NCBI GenBank assembly: GCA_034440575.1
Contig: JAOTOL010001331.1
Location: forward strand, 596,001 to 660,000
Origin: Imbricaverruca yamaguchii
Lineage: Eukaryota > Arthropoda > Thecostraca > Neoverrucidae
Reading direction: 5' to 3'
Length of the DNA: 64,000 bases
Positions 26,650 through 36,849 of this stretch are shown here, one piece after another. A model generated the notes under the pieces. The model worked only from the letters and a program-made list of their open reading frames with translations. It did no database searches and was not told where the DNA came from. Numbering within the stretch: position 1 is the first letter of the stretch; the number at the start of each line of letters is the position of its first letter. The position numbers were made by a program, and so were the translations under genes.

Positions 26650-26886
26650 ATTGGAGCTGCTCAAGGAGTTTTTTTAAGCCGTTGGCGTCCTTCATAGTAT
26701 TCATGAAGGCCCATCGGGTAGGATTAAGTTTGTAAAGGGAAGATACCATAAGCCTGGATAAAAAGACCCTCATCACCGCAACAAATACCACATAAAAAAT
26801 TCCAAGGAAACCATCCAACATCCCACAAACCCATGAATGTCTACCTATCTTACCTATCCAACCCTATTCACTCAATCCCACGTAAC
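26650..26886 (-). mobile_element. Probable 3' portion of the 30-kb LINE, separated by a transposon insertion
   Basis: The sequence reads on the minus strand toward GGCGCCAACGGCTT-like sequence and TTAAAAAAACTCC near 26660. It sits immediately left of the 8-bp target duplication of the transposon at 26895-29741, and the LINE body lies immediately right of it. Continuity is inferred from position, not from a domain. Confidence 0.45.
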
Positions 26887-27559
26887 ATACACATTAGGGT
26901 GTGTCGCCTGAACGGTTTTTCTTATGCTTAGTGAAATTATCGTGCAGATCACCTAAAAAAACCCTGTGGTCGAAATCAAATCGAAATCAAACAATAAACA
27001 AAATATGCGACAGGCCGATAAAGAAACAAATTTGCCGGGCGCCCGGCGTTGACGTCTCCAGTGATGGCGCTCCGTTGCGATTGGCATCTAACACCACGCG
27101 TCGGCCGCCGTCGGAGCGCCGCCGCGGCGCTGTGACGAAAAAGGCGGCAGTCGTTGCTGTGGATGACTTATAAATGGATTCTGGTAATTCAAAAACAGAT
27201 CAGGGGAGCCGGGATATATCTGATTGTAAAGATTAAACTCCACTGAAGGACTGATCGCTCCACTTTCCTTTGTCTGTGCTCCACCTTTCACAGTGCTATG
27301 AATCATCATTCGAATAAATTGCGTACGCACTAACGACACAAAATAACTTCGCATGCCATACATCCCTGTTTTATTAGTCAATCCAAGTCTCCTGTTCCCT
27401 TTCGTTACTCAAGTTTCAAGGGAAACTGGGATTATCAGCAGTAGGGACAACCTATTAACGAGGGCGACACGAGCCGTGCTGATATCTGATATCGATGTGC
27501 TGAAATGTGATATCGCGATATCGCGAAAATGTGCTGATATCGATAGCTGCAAATGTGCG

Positions 27560-29028
27560 ATGGCCGACAAAGTGCCACGGATGGAGTTTCCCTTTGTCCA
27601 AGACCAGAGAGGACCTCGCCAAATGCAAATCGGCACCGCAGATATCCGTGAAACCACTCGTCGACGCGCCATGGACGAAAGGAGGCGTCTGACCGCCGAG
27701 AGAGTCACATCACCACAACCGGGACCTTCTGGAATGGCCCAGCTAGATTCTAATTCAGACCAAGATTCCGCCACAGATTCATCATCGCTCACATCTGTAG
27801 TCAATGAGTCAGAGTATATGGTGAACAGTAACACAGACGAACTGCTAAATACGGCTCTAGCAGCAGATCGGTACGGAGTGTCTAATCGTGCGTGTGCTGC
27901 GATCATAAACGGTTTCCAAGTGGACATTGGTCGGATCACTTCTGACGATATGGACTGCATAGTGGATAGCAAAAAAGTATGGCGAGCAAGGGATCGGATT
28001 AGAAGAGAGGTAGTAGCCCAGAGCCATGAGGATCATGCAGGTCGTGTATCTGGTCTCTACTTCGACGGTAGAAAAGATGACACGCCTATGACAGCCAGTT
28101 CAAAGAAGACGGAAGAGCACATTGTGGTTGTATCCGAGCCAGACAGTGCATATTTAGGACATTTTACCCCACAGACTAGGAAAGCGGAGGACATTTTTCA
28201 GGACCTGAACGCCGTGGCATATGAGTTTGGTGCGGATGTTTCTGTGCTTGGCTGTGACAGCACGAGAGTTAATACTGGCCAAAAAGGTGGTGTTATCCGT
28301 TTGTTTGAGCTCGGACAAAAACGCCCCGTCCACTGGTTTGTGTGCCAACTTCATGCAAATGAACTTAATCTTCGTGCAGTATTTAGCCAGTTAGATGGAG
28401 TCACAACAGGACCTAAGTCGTTTAGTGGGCTGATTGGCCGGGCTGCTGCAGGCGCAGTAGAAACCTTGCCAGTGGTCGATTTTGAGCCAATCGATGGCGC
28501 AAATGTTTCAGAAATGACGCAGGAGATTCTCAGTGACCTAAGTTCAGACCAGGCTATTCTGTACAGTCTGGCACGTAGTGTCCAGACGGGCTGTATCTCA
28601 GATAGAACTGCGAACATGAAGATCGGTCCACTAAACCACTCCAGGTGGCTGTGGACAGCCACCTGGAGCCATCAGACAGTCTGAGAATGCTAGCGGAGTT
28701 CATGGTGTGCGGAGTGAATAGGGGGGCAAACAGCATCATGGAGCTGATTGATTGGTGTAATGAGGCGATAACCACGCCGCCCTTGACGCAACAACTGTCC
28801 GATGATGACTTACTAGACATCATCGCGAGTCCTCTCGAAGTACCGCCGTACCCCGTGCACAGTCAGACGGTGGAACGGATGGTGAAAGTGGTGACCGAGG
28901 CGTCTTTGAAGGTAATTGGTGAAGAGCCCCGCCACGGTTACATTATGGCGAAGTTGAAACACAGGTCGGCAATGCCAGTGCTCAGCAGCAAAAAGGATTT
29001 GATGTCGGGTTTTCTGTCGAGCATGTAG
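27560..29028 (+). pseudogene. Transposase-like gene of the 26.9-kb element, one frameshift
   Basis: The probable ATG is at 27560 (MADKVPRMEF), although the frame is open from 27353. It encodes an N-terminal region with a Ser/Asp-rich linker and a helix-rich segment (AADRYGVSNRACAAI). A core follows with LGCDSTRVNTGQKGGVIRLFE, VHWFVCQLHANELNLR and LDGVTTGPKSFSGLIGRA; Asp in GCDST and the C-x2-H motif resemble the catalytic core of hAT/P-type RNase-H transposases. The frame breaks at a perfect hairpin (28639-28668). It resumes in the next frame as SLRMLAEFMVCGVNRG..HSQTVERMVKVVTEASLKVIG..HGYIMAKLKHR and ends at 29028. I recognise this as a widespread uncharacterised transposon protein family in invertebrates, but cannot fix the superfamily. 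Confidence 0.8.
28639..28668. repeat. Perfect hairpin in transposase gene
   Basis: CTCCAGGTGGCTGT and its exact complement with a 2-nt loop, at the point where the reading frame changes. Confidence 0.95.
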
Positions 29029-29989
29029 ACAAGTAGTACAGTTATAAAATGATAGTTCGTACAAAAAATGTGGCCGCTCGTACAAAAGGTGACGTCGCTG
29101 TATGCCCGTCTCCTTCGGTTTTAGTGGAACGGAGCATGATGCCGATTTCGCCTGGTCTATTTGTCACAACAATAAGATATCAAGTGTCTCATAATGATTT
29201 AATTGGTCTTCGATGTAAACAGACGATGAATTTTGAAGATGTTCAACCTTTCAAAAGTGAAAATATTAGCATTATACGCCGATAGATCTACTTATTGAAA
29301 ATGGAACGAACAAGCGACGTAAAGTGAACCTTTCTTTCATGCGTCAAATATCCAGGCAACGTATTAAGCGACTGGTGCTTATCAAAAGCCTTTTACCCCA
29401 CTAAACACTTTCATTGAGTTTTTTTAATGAGCTTCATCGCCAGAATCCATTCATCAGTCATCCACAGCACCGACTGCTGCCATTTCGTCTCAGCGCCGCG
29501 GCGGCGCTCCGACGGTGGCCGGAGGCGTGGTGTTAGATGCCAATCGCAACGGAGCGCCATCACTGGAGACTTCAACGCCGGGCGCCCGGCAAATTTGTTT
29601 CTTTATCGGCCTGTCGCATATTTTGTTTATTGTTTGATTTCGATTTGGTTTCGACCACAGGTTATTTTTAGGTGATCTGCACGATAATTTCACTAAGCAA
29701 AGTGCAAATTCCAAAAAAAAGGTCCTTCGTGACACACCCTAATACACATGGATCGAGTGCCCCCATCAATACTCTCCAGGCTCCATCCAGGCCGGCCCAA
29801 AGAGGCCTGCATCGTGCACACCTACTTAACATAAATCTCACCCTATCCATCACCAACGAAAACTAAAAAACAAGACTCCCCAGCCTAAGCGCATTGTCTA
29901 CCCTATTTTAAAATACATTAAATAAGGTCTCACAACAACATCAGCAGGCAATCTATTCCATTAATCAACAAATCCTTACCTGAAGGCAC

Positions 29990-30722
29990 TTTGTCGCTTA
30001 GCTAACCTGCACATTGATTTTTCTAACTTGAATTGATGACCCTTATGTGATACTCTAAGCAAAAGGCCACCATTCAGCTTGAGCCGATCTAACTCTGTAA
30101 AGCTTTGATACATTTAAGTCACATTACCTCAGTCACATATACTTGCGTGAGCACATATTGAATGTCATATGCCTTTCTCAATATTCCAAGTTACCTAGTC
30201 CACTGATGAATCCAGGCCTTGCGCTTTACTCTTTCTGGCATATTTATGTGTTTCCTAAGTAAGAGCTCCATGCCTGTACAGAAAATTCCAAGTGGTGCCG
30301 CTCATGGACTAGGTGCAGTGTTTTTGTGGCTTCCGCGCTCTTATGCCTCACTCTCTTAGCAATGATTCCCAGCATTCCGATTGCCCTGTTCCTAGCTGAG
30401 ATAAATTGTTTGTTTTGCTTTTAAGCCATTTGAAATTAACACGCCGAAGTCACTTTCCTCTTCAATAAAATCCAGTTATATACCTCCCCTTGTATATTTG
30501 AAAATCTCACCTCAAGACCCTAGATGCATAACCTTACAGCTTTCATAGTTAAGTCATCTGCAATTGAAAAGCCCAGTTTTTTATTTCCTCCAAGTGTAGT
30601 TGAATATTTCTAGATTGATCACTACTGCTAGCTACTCCTACCAGCTTGATGTTATGAACACATTTGAACACCCTATTCAGCCGACCTTAGCTCAATGCTA
30701 TTCACAAAAATGATAAAGAGAA
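29990..30722 (-). pseudogene. Second, older CR1/L2-like LINE fragment
   Basis: The minus strand shows LLFIIFVNSIEL near 30715, then a degraded stretch and KVMHLGS, EEESDFGVLISNGLK and RNRLP-like segments, the usual order of RT palm end, thumb and C-terminal region. It has many stops and frameshifts and is clearly more decayed than the other CR1 copies. Its 3' flank probably continues at 29750-29960 and, beyond the inserted transposon, at 26650-26886. It joins monomer-rich repeat sequence at 30725. Confidence 0.7.
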
Positions 30723-30724
30723 GT

Positions 30725-31310
30725 GATTCCAAAATGAGACGTTTGGGGAACCGGTACGACTTGTCGAGCCCCCAGCGGGATTTTCAAGGTTCGGCGATAC
30801 TTTTTGGACTACGGTCTCCGTGTGACTTTCTTGGACCCCCAGCGCCAATTTCAAGGGCCTCTTTGATACTTCTTCGGTCCATGAAAATGAATTACAGGGC
30901 CCTGGCACGATCTTTCGGGGCGTTGTTTTCATGAGGATAGGACCGACTTATCTTAAGTCCTCAGCGCGATTTTCGTGGGTACTGGCTCGACCGTTGAATC
31001 CCCAGTGTTATTTTAAGTGGTCCGATCCGACTTTTTGGAGCCCCAGCATCGTTTGTATGGGCCACGGAACGATTTTTGGGAGACTCAATGTGATTTGCAT
31101 GGCCCCATTGTGATTTTCAGGGACCTCAGTGCGACTTTAGGTACCCCTGGCGATATTTTCTGCGGGCTATGCACTACTTTTTGGAGCTCTCAATGCGATT
31201 TTCAGCGGCCCTGGTGCAATATATTTGTTTCCTCCAGCGGGATTTTTAGGGGGCCGGACGCAATGTTTCCTAACCTCAGCACGATTTGTGGGGACCCCAC
31301 AAATTCTTGG
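30725..31310 (+). repeat. Degenerate 30-45-bp monomer array (composite repeat copy D)
   Basis: About 15 loosely related steps around GCGATTTTnnGGGnCCCCAG. The pattern matches 25400-26640 and 34800-35300. Too diverged for a precise unit. Confidence 0.6.
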
Positions 31311-31359
31311 GAGGGGAGGGGGCAATCGCTCCCAATCCCCTCCCAATACGGCACTACAC

Positions 31360-31735
31360 TGGGTCATACACGGGGCACCACTGGTGGGTGTCCTACACGT
31401 CACACACCGATCACAGCTGGTGAGTTACCCGCAGGTCACACACGGGTCACCTCTGGTGGGTGTCCTACACGTCACAAACCGATCACAGCTGGTGAGTTCC
31501 CCGCAGGTCACACACAGGTCACCTCCGGTGGGTGTCCTACACGTCGCAAATCGATCACAGCTGGTGAGTTCCCCGCAGGTCACACACGGGTCACCTCTGG
31601 TGGGTGTCCTACACGTCACAAACCGATCACAGCTGGTGAGTTCCCCGCAGGTCACACACGGGTCACCTCTGGCGGGTGTCCTACACGTCACAAACCGATC
31701 ACAGCTGGTGAGTTCCCCGCAGGTCACACGCCGGT
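31360..31735. repeat. 72-bp higher-order minisatellite, about 5 copies
   Basis: Each unit consists of two diverged 36-bp halves: GGTCACCTCTGGTGGGTGTC.. and ATCACAGCTGGTGAGTTCCC... Both are related to the 36-bp monomer at 22 and 24 kb. Confidence 0.9.
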
Positions 31736-32151
31736 CACCGCGCTGTCAGGCTCCATTTGGGAAGATACGGTGAAGGTTGGCGCCTTTTGCTGCACGCTTG
31801 ACCAACACACAAATGACCACTAACTTTCCGACAGGCTTTCTTTCACGCCGAATTTGTCGCAGACCCGACTGTCAAGATCGGGCTCATTTCCAGTTAATTT
31901 GCGCCCGCTCGTCTCCAGTCCAGTGTTCGTGTGTGTGCACTTCAAGCGGAGGGAAGCGAGCGTAGTTCGACGTATCGAACACTTCAATTGCGTAGCACTC
32001 GGCTCTCTCAGATGAATTTCAACTTCTCGACCACAAACTTCATAGGGGGGAATCTTTTATCTCCCTAGAAGTGACCTATTTCCTGGAGATGGAGAACTTC
32101 TCAGGAAACTCAGCAGCCACTGCACTGCAGTTGGTGGCAATGCATACAATA
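31736..32151. other. No recognised feature
   Basis: Unique sequence between the 72-bp array and the TIR element. Confidence 0.45.
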
Positions 32152-34030
32152 TAGGGATGGCGAATTTTAGCCACCTGGTGGTTTAAACCATGGTTTAAAC
32201 TGGCTGGCATAAATTAATTTAAGCCACTCTGGCTTAAATTATATTTCTGGTATGGCTGGAGGGCAGTGATGGACATTAGTTAGGGAAGCATCAATTATAT
32301 TTCCAAAATGTGCTACACTCCATTTTATTTGCAAAAAAACACTCCCTAGAATTCCCCAAAACTCTGTCTGGATTCTGGGTATGCACTCCACAAGCCAGAT
32401 GTTTACCCATTAGGTACAGTCGGTCTAACATGTAGCCCCCTGGATGCTGGTAGTTAGAAATGGTATTTGTAAATGCCAGGATTTTGACATCCAACTGCTG
32501 GCATTGAGGGAGATAAGACATAAAGACATAAAAGATCAGTGCAACTATGAACCACAAAGGCCCTTCTTGGTTGCACTCTGTACACTGAACCAGTTGTCCA
32601 CCAAATGTGTTGATCAAATCTCCCTGGAATACAGAAAACAAGCCCACTATTCTTGTAATATTGTCTATGTTGTTCTTCAAGATGTTCAGTGTGTTGCTAC
32701 TGACAAAGGTTTTTGGCAGCTGGTTCCAGTGTTCTACTACCCTGTTGGTGAAAAAGGACTGTCTTAACCTTGTCCTGCTGTGATTAACTTTAATTTTGAA
32801 TTGATGACCTCTAATTCCATCATTTCTGTTAAATTCAAACAGTTCCCTGAGATAACCATGTTCCTGACCATGTACAAATTGAAAGAACTCGATGAGATCT
32901 ATCAGCCTTCTATATCTAAGTGAAAACATATTCAATTTCTTCAATCTTTCCTCATGTGCCAGGCTGCCCATACCATTCACCATTTTTGTTGCCCTCTTTT
33001 GTACTCTCTCTAAAAGCCAACAATCTTTTTCATAACTAGGGGACCAAGCTTGGAAACAATTTTCCAGATGTGACCTGACATATGCACAATAAAGCTTCCT
33101 GATGACTTCCTCACTTTTGTATGATACATTCCTATTTATTGCCCCAAGCATTCTTAGTGCCTTCCTGATGCCCCCAATTTTGTGTTCAAAATAACACCTA
33201 AGTCCTTCTGCTGAGTCACAGATAGTACTTGCCCACCCATCAAGTATGGAGCCTTGATATGCTACCTACCTACATGCATGATTTTGCACTTGTCAAAATT
33301 AAATTTCATTTGCCATTTTTCGGACCACTTCACCAGCTCGTCTAAGTCTTTTTGCAGCAAGATTCTGCAGATAATATCTAGCCCAAAGTATGGACACTAG
33401 GTTGATTCACCTATCATCTAATGCTTTGAAGCTCATCTAATGCTCATCTAATGGATCTAATGCTTCACTTCCACAAGTGTTAGTGCCAACAGGAAATAAT
33501 GTGCTACCATCCAATGTCATGAAAGGTGTGCAATAGTTGACAATGTGTGCGAAATGTGCAATAGGTAGACAGATTGCTGACTGTAGCAAACAATAAGCAA
33601 ACAGATTGCTTACTGTTATCTATGTATATGGGTAGGTAGATACCTACCTACATATACTATTATCAGTAAGACAATGGGAAAGCTATGTCAAAAACATCAC
33701 AAATTGGTCTGGCTCATATAGTTACTTTTAAGCTAACATAAAATAGGTACCTAGCTATACATTGGCTAGGTACCCAATGGGTAAAAATCTGACTTGTGGA
33801 GTGCATACCTAGAACCCAGCCAGAGTTTTGGGAAATTCTATGGAGTGTTTGTTTATAAATAAAATGGAGTGCAGCACATTTTGGAATAATTGATGCTTCC
33901 CTAACTTTTGTTTGTCACTGCACTGCAGCCATATCCGAAACATAATTTTAGCCAGGGTGGCTTAGATTAATTTATGCCGGCTGGTTTAAACTGGTTTAAA
34001 CCACCAGGTGGCTTAAATTTGCCATCCCTA
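32152..34030. mobile_element. Non-autonomous DNA element, 1879 bp, TIRs about 265 bp
   Basis: Ends TAGGGATGGC..AATTTtAGCCACCTGG at the left and the complement at the right. Inverted similarity covers 32152-32416 and about 33765-34030. A TA dinucleotide flanks both sides; no 8-bp duplication is visible. The interior holds a CR1 LINE fragment and about 400 bp of unrecognised sequence, with no transposase. TIRs are rich in TTTAAACC and GGCTTAAATT motifs. Confidence 0.82.
32510..33360 (-). pseudogene. CR1 LINE 3' fragment inside a TIR element
   Basis: The minus strand from 33151 encodes INRNVSYKSEEVIRKLYCAYV, EERLKKLNMFSLRYRR and TFFTNRVVEHWNQLP-like sequence and reaches the CR1 3' end, where 8-bp AGACATAA units appear near 32516-32530. 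An upstream remnant (KMHV/GGQV-like) runs to about 33360. It is highly similar to the fragments at 16.5 and 52.6 kb. It lies between the two terminal inverted repeats of 32152-34030. Confidence 0.88.
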
Positions 34031-34059
34031 TATGTAGGTAGGTACCTACCTACCTATAT

Positions 34060-34170
34060 TTAGGGATGGAAAAAAGCTGGCTTTAATTGAATTTATGCCA
34101 GCCAGTGGCTTATCTTAATTTAAGCCAGTTTAAACTGGCTTTTATTATTTAAGCCGGCTTAAATTCACGA
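34060..34170. mobile_element. Solo terminal repeat of the 32-kb element family
   Basis: TTAGGGATGGAAAAAAGCTG followed by GCCAGCCAGTGGCTT and TTTAAACTGGC repeats the TIR vocabulary of 32152-34030. It begins 30 bp right of that element's end, in the opposite orientation, across a GTAG palindrome. Confidence 0.6.
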
Positions 34171-34689
34171 CACTTATAAGCCCTTGCATTATTAAGGCTC
34201 ACAAACCATGGGTGCATTGACAGTGTTGCAAACCATGGGTGCATTGACGACCCCGGATTGCCGAAAAGGAAATTGGCGGCAAGATATTCTGTATAAAGAT
34301 AATCGACGCAATTTGTTATAGGTCCTGGAAATCACAACCTTTTCAAGCTATCATTACCCCTTTGGGTTAGGCCAACCTCGTGATTACCCCATATCAAATT
34401 CAGAATGCCTCATAACCAAAGTTAATTTTCAAGGTTGAGAACATGTAGTATTTCCTGCCGATATATGTGCACAGGTTTTTGGCAAATGTACACAGTACTC
34501 TCCATACTCGAGGTTTGACACAAACCCCGCTATAACCCCACCCCCAACCCCTCCACAAGCCAGCGTATTACCCCAAGTTGGGAACCCCTGTTCCGGGCCA
34601 TGTAGCATAATGTTATCGTTTGCACAAAAGGTGACAACCATCAAGCCTATTCCAGATTTGGACGACAACCACGAAACCATTTTTTTAGC

Positions 34690-36007
34690 CCTGGATGTGC
34701 TTATTTAGCTCCTGGTCCTTTTGTTCGATTTGGATCCATTTTGCATTTGGTGGTTCCAACCAATTTCATGAACTGGAAGCTTCCAGCTTCCAGTTCATGA
34801 CATTTTTAGGGCCTTGTCGCTTTTTGGGAGCTTGTGTGCTTTAGAGCGTCAGTTGTATTTTCGGCCCCCTTTGTGCTCTTGGGACACCCCGTGTTTATTT
34901 GTGGCTTCTAACGCACATTTGTGGGCCTTAGTTCGCCTTTGGGGATTCGGTGCGATTTTTATGTGTCCCAGCCTTACTTATCGCTCCCAGGCTATCCCTG
35001 ACTATCGTTCCGGGTACCCAACGCCAATTTTCCGGGCTCAATGCGATTTTTGTGGATATTTTCTGATTTTGTTTTCACTCAAAAGTCCGAATTCCGGCTC
35101 GACATTTCGAGACCCTGGCGCCATGTATTTGCATCCAATCTCGATTTTTCGAGATTCGGTATGTTTTCGGCGGCGTACACGATTTCTGAAGGCATCTGGT
35201 AATATGTTCTGTGCTCCAGAGCCATTTTACTGACCCGGACGTTTATTTTTTTAATCCCTCCTTATTTTGGAGGGCTCCAGCTTGACATTTTTGGATGCCG
35301 ATCCGGTTGTTGTGGCATAGGTGCAATTTCCAGCAGTGTGAGTTGATTTATCACGGGATAGCAAAATAAAACCGTAGAATTGGGTGGGGAGTTAGGGTTG
35401 AAATCCGACGAATCAGGGATGGTAATATATTAGGCCCCTCCACAGGAGAATTCAGTTGATCACTAATCATTTCATTTCAATAGGTTCCCTTTGACAAAAT
35501 AGCGGCCGAAATCCCAGGCGCGTGAATTTATTCACGAAGAAGTTGTTATTTTAGCTTGTTTGGCAGGTGCCTTGCAGCCAGCACTAAATGTTAGAAAAAT
35601 TCGCAAAGTCTCAAGATTCCGATCAGAAAACCAATGTAACCCACTTCTTGTTGTCACCTTCGCGAAATTATCGTCCTACGACTTAGAAATGATCGTTTTA
35701 GCCTTGCTTAGGGCATCAAGCTGGTGGCAACATAAGTATTTATCCACATATTATTAATTTGTACGTTGGTATAGGCTAGTTTTCAGCGAAAGAAAAAATG
35801 ATTATTGCTATTGCGTGTTGAGTAAATAATGCACGAAGCCAGGAACAAACAGTAAATAATGCACGAAGCCAGTACATACATATGAAATCATGTTTCCCAT
35901 TCGCGAACCATACTAAGGGCCTAGAAACAATAGGAGGTCCTTTTCGGGGAGCAGGAGGCCCCCTTTCGACCTTGCCCCCTGGAATAATTTCGTGGCGACG
36001 CTACTGA
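34690..36007 (-). mobile_element. Composite dispersed repeat, copy C (inverted relative to copy B)
   Basis: The right end at 36007 is the complement of CAGTAGCGTCGCC. Similarity to 60158-61680 runs to about 34690, where it stops abruptly next to a T-run, so this copy is truncated. It keeps the hairpin at 34767-34799. A 22-bp direct duplication (AGTAAATAATGCACGAAGCC..) at about 35820-35870 is specific to this copy. Confidence 0.8.
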
Positions 36008-36224
36008 CTCTGGGCGTTCTTAGGTGTCTTCGGGACTACTGAGGGAAGTCAAGGGCAGCCATATGCACGTATGTCAAGTTAACGTCGTATTCGTATTCAG
36101 CGACGAGTTCGCCATAGGCGTATTTGTATCGGCACGGACATTCAGGGACGGGTTTACGATCGTTCGAATCAATTAATACTGAACACGCTGGAAGGAACTA
36201 CATAGGTCTCGCATTACCACTTTA

Positions 36225-36360
36225 ATCCGCGCCGTCTTTCCGGTCAGATCCTCAGACCCCCGTCTCGGGGGGGAAGTAACGCCCCTCTAAAATCCAAAGT
36301 AAGCATCGCACGAGAACGAAAGAGGTGTCATCGGAGAGCGCTCGAGGAGCAGAGTCCGGG
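36225..36360 (+). repeat. Dispersed 136-bp unit, copy 1
   Basis: Contains CGCCGT, TCAGATCCTCA, a G7 run, CCCCTCTAAAAT, GCATCGCAC, GAAAGAGGTG and CGGAGAGCGCTC. The same order occurs inverted at 54411-54546. Not assigned to any known RNA or element. Confidence 0.65.
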
Positions 36361-36849
36361 TCCACCCCCAAAACAATTTCCCCAAAAGTGACGTCACCAG
36401 GGGGCTAGATTTTCACGACTTTTGACGACTTTCATTATGTTTTTGGCTCTGGGGAGTTCATTTTGGAGGATATTTGAAAAACAAGATTTATTTGGAATTA
36501 GAAAAGAACAGCGAAATCGACCAGGGCTTTGATTTGTTTTGGCCCAAAAATAATATTTTTTTGTTCTTGAAATTTCACATTTTTTAGTTCCCAGGTATTC
36601 TTTCATTTTCCTTTTCCAATGGGTAGAGCAGACCGAGAAACGTTGTGAGAAGTCAACTTGCCCTCATAAAAATGCTTACTTTAGCCAGAATCATCTATTT
36701 GAACTGCAATTTGGGAAATACGCAAAATTTGCATGTAGTCAAAAACGAGAAAAATGAAATATTCCACTCATACGTTTTGTTGAATCCCTAAAGATAAGCA
36801 AACATTGAAAGTTTCATTACAATATATGTATTCGTTAAAGCGTGACGAC

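Larger units (their letters stand above)
26895..29741 (+). mobile_element. DNA transposon, 2847 bp, TIRs about 300 bp, 8-bp target duplication
   Basis: The termini read TAGGGTGTGTC and its complement. Perfect 8-bp flanking duplications ATACACAT lie at 26887-26894 and 29742-29749. The inverted repeats extend over about 26895-27190 and 29430-29741 with few mismatches and share a CpG-rich inner block. The 8-bp duplication and TAGGG ends fit hAT-, P- or KDZ-type elements (family knowledge). The single gene inside is on the plus strand. The element sits in an older LINE. Confidence 0.9.

Noticed and set aside
32144..34038. 8-bp target duplication around the 32-kb TIR element
   Set aside because: Flanks ATACAATA and TATGTAGG do not match. 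Only a TA dinucleotide is shared.
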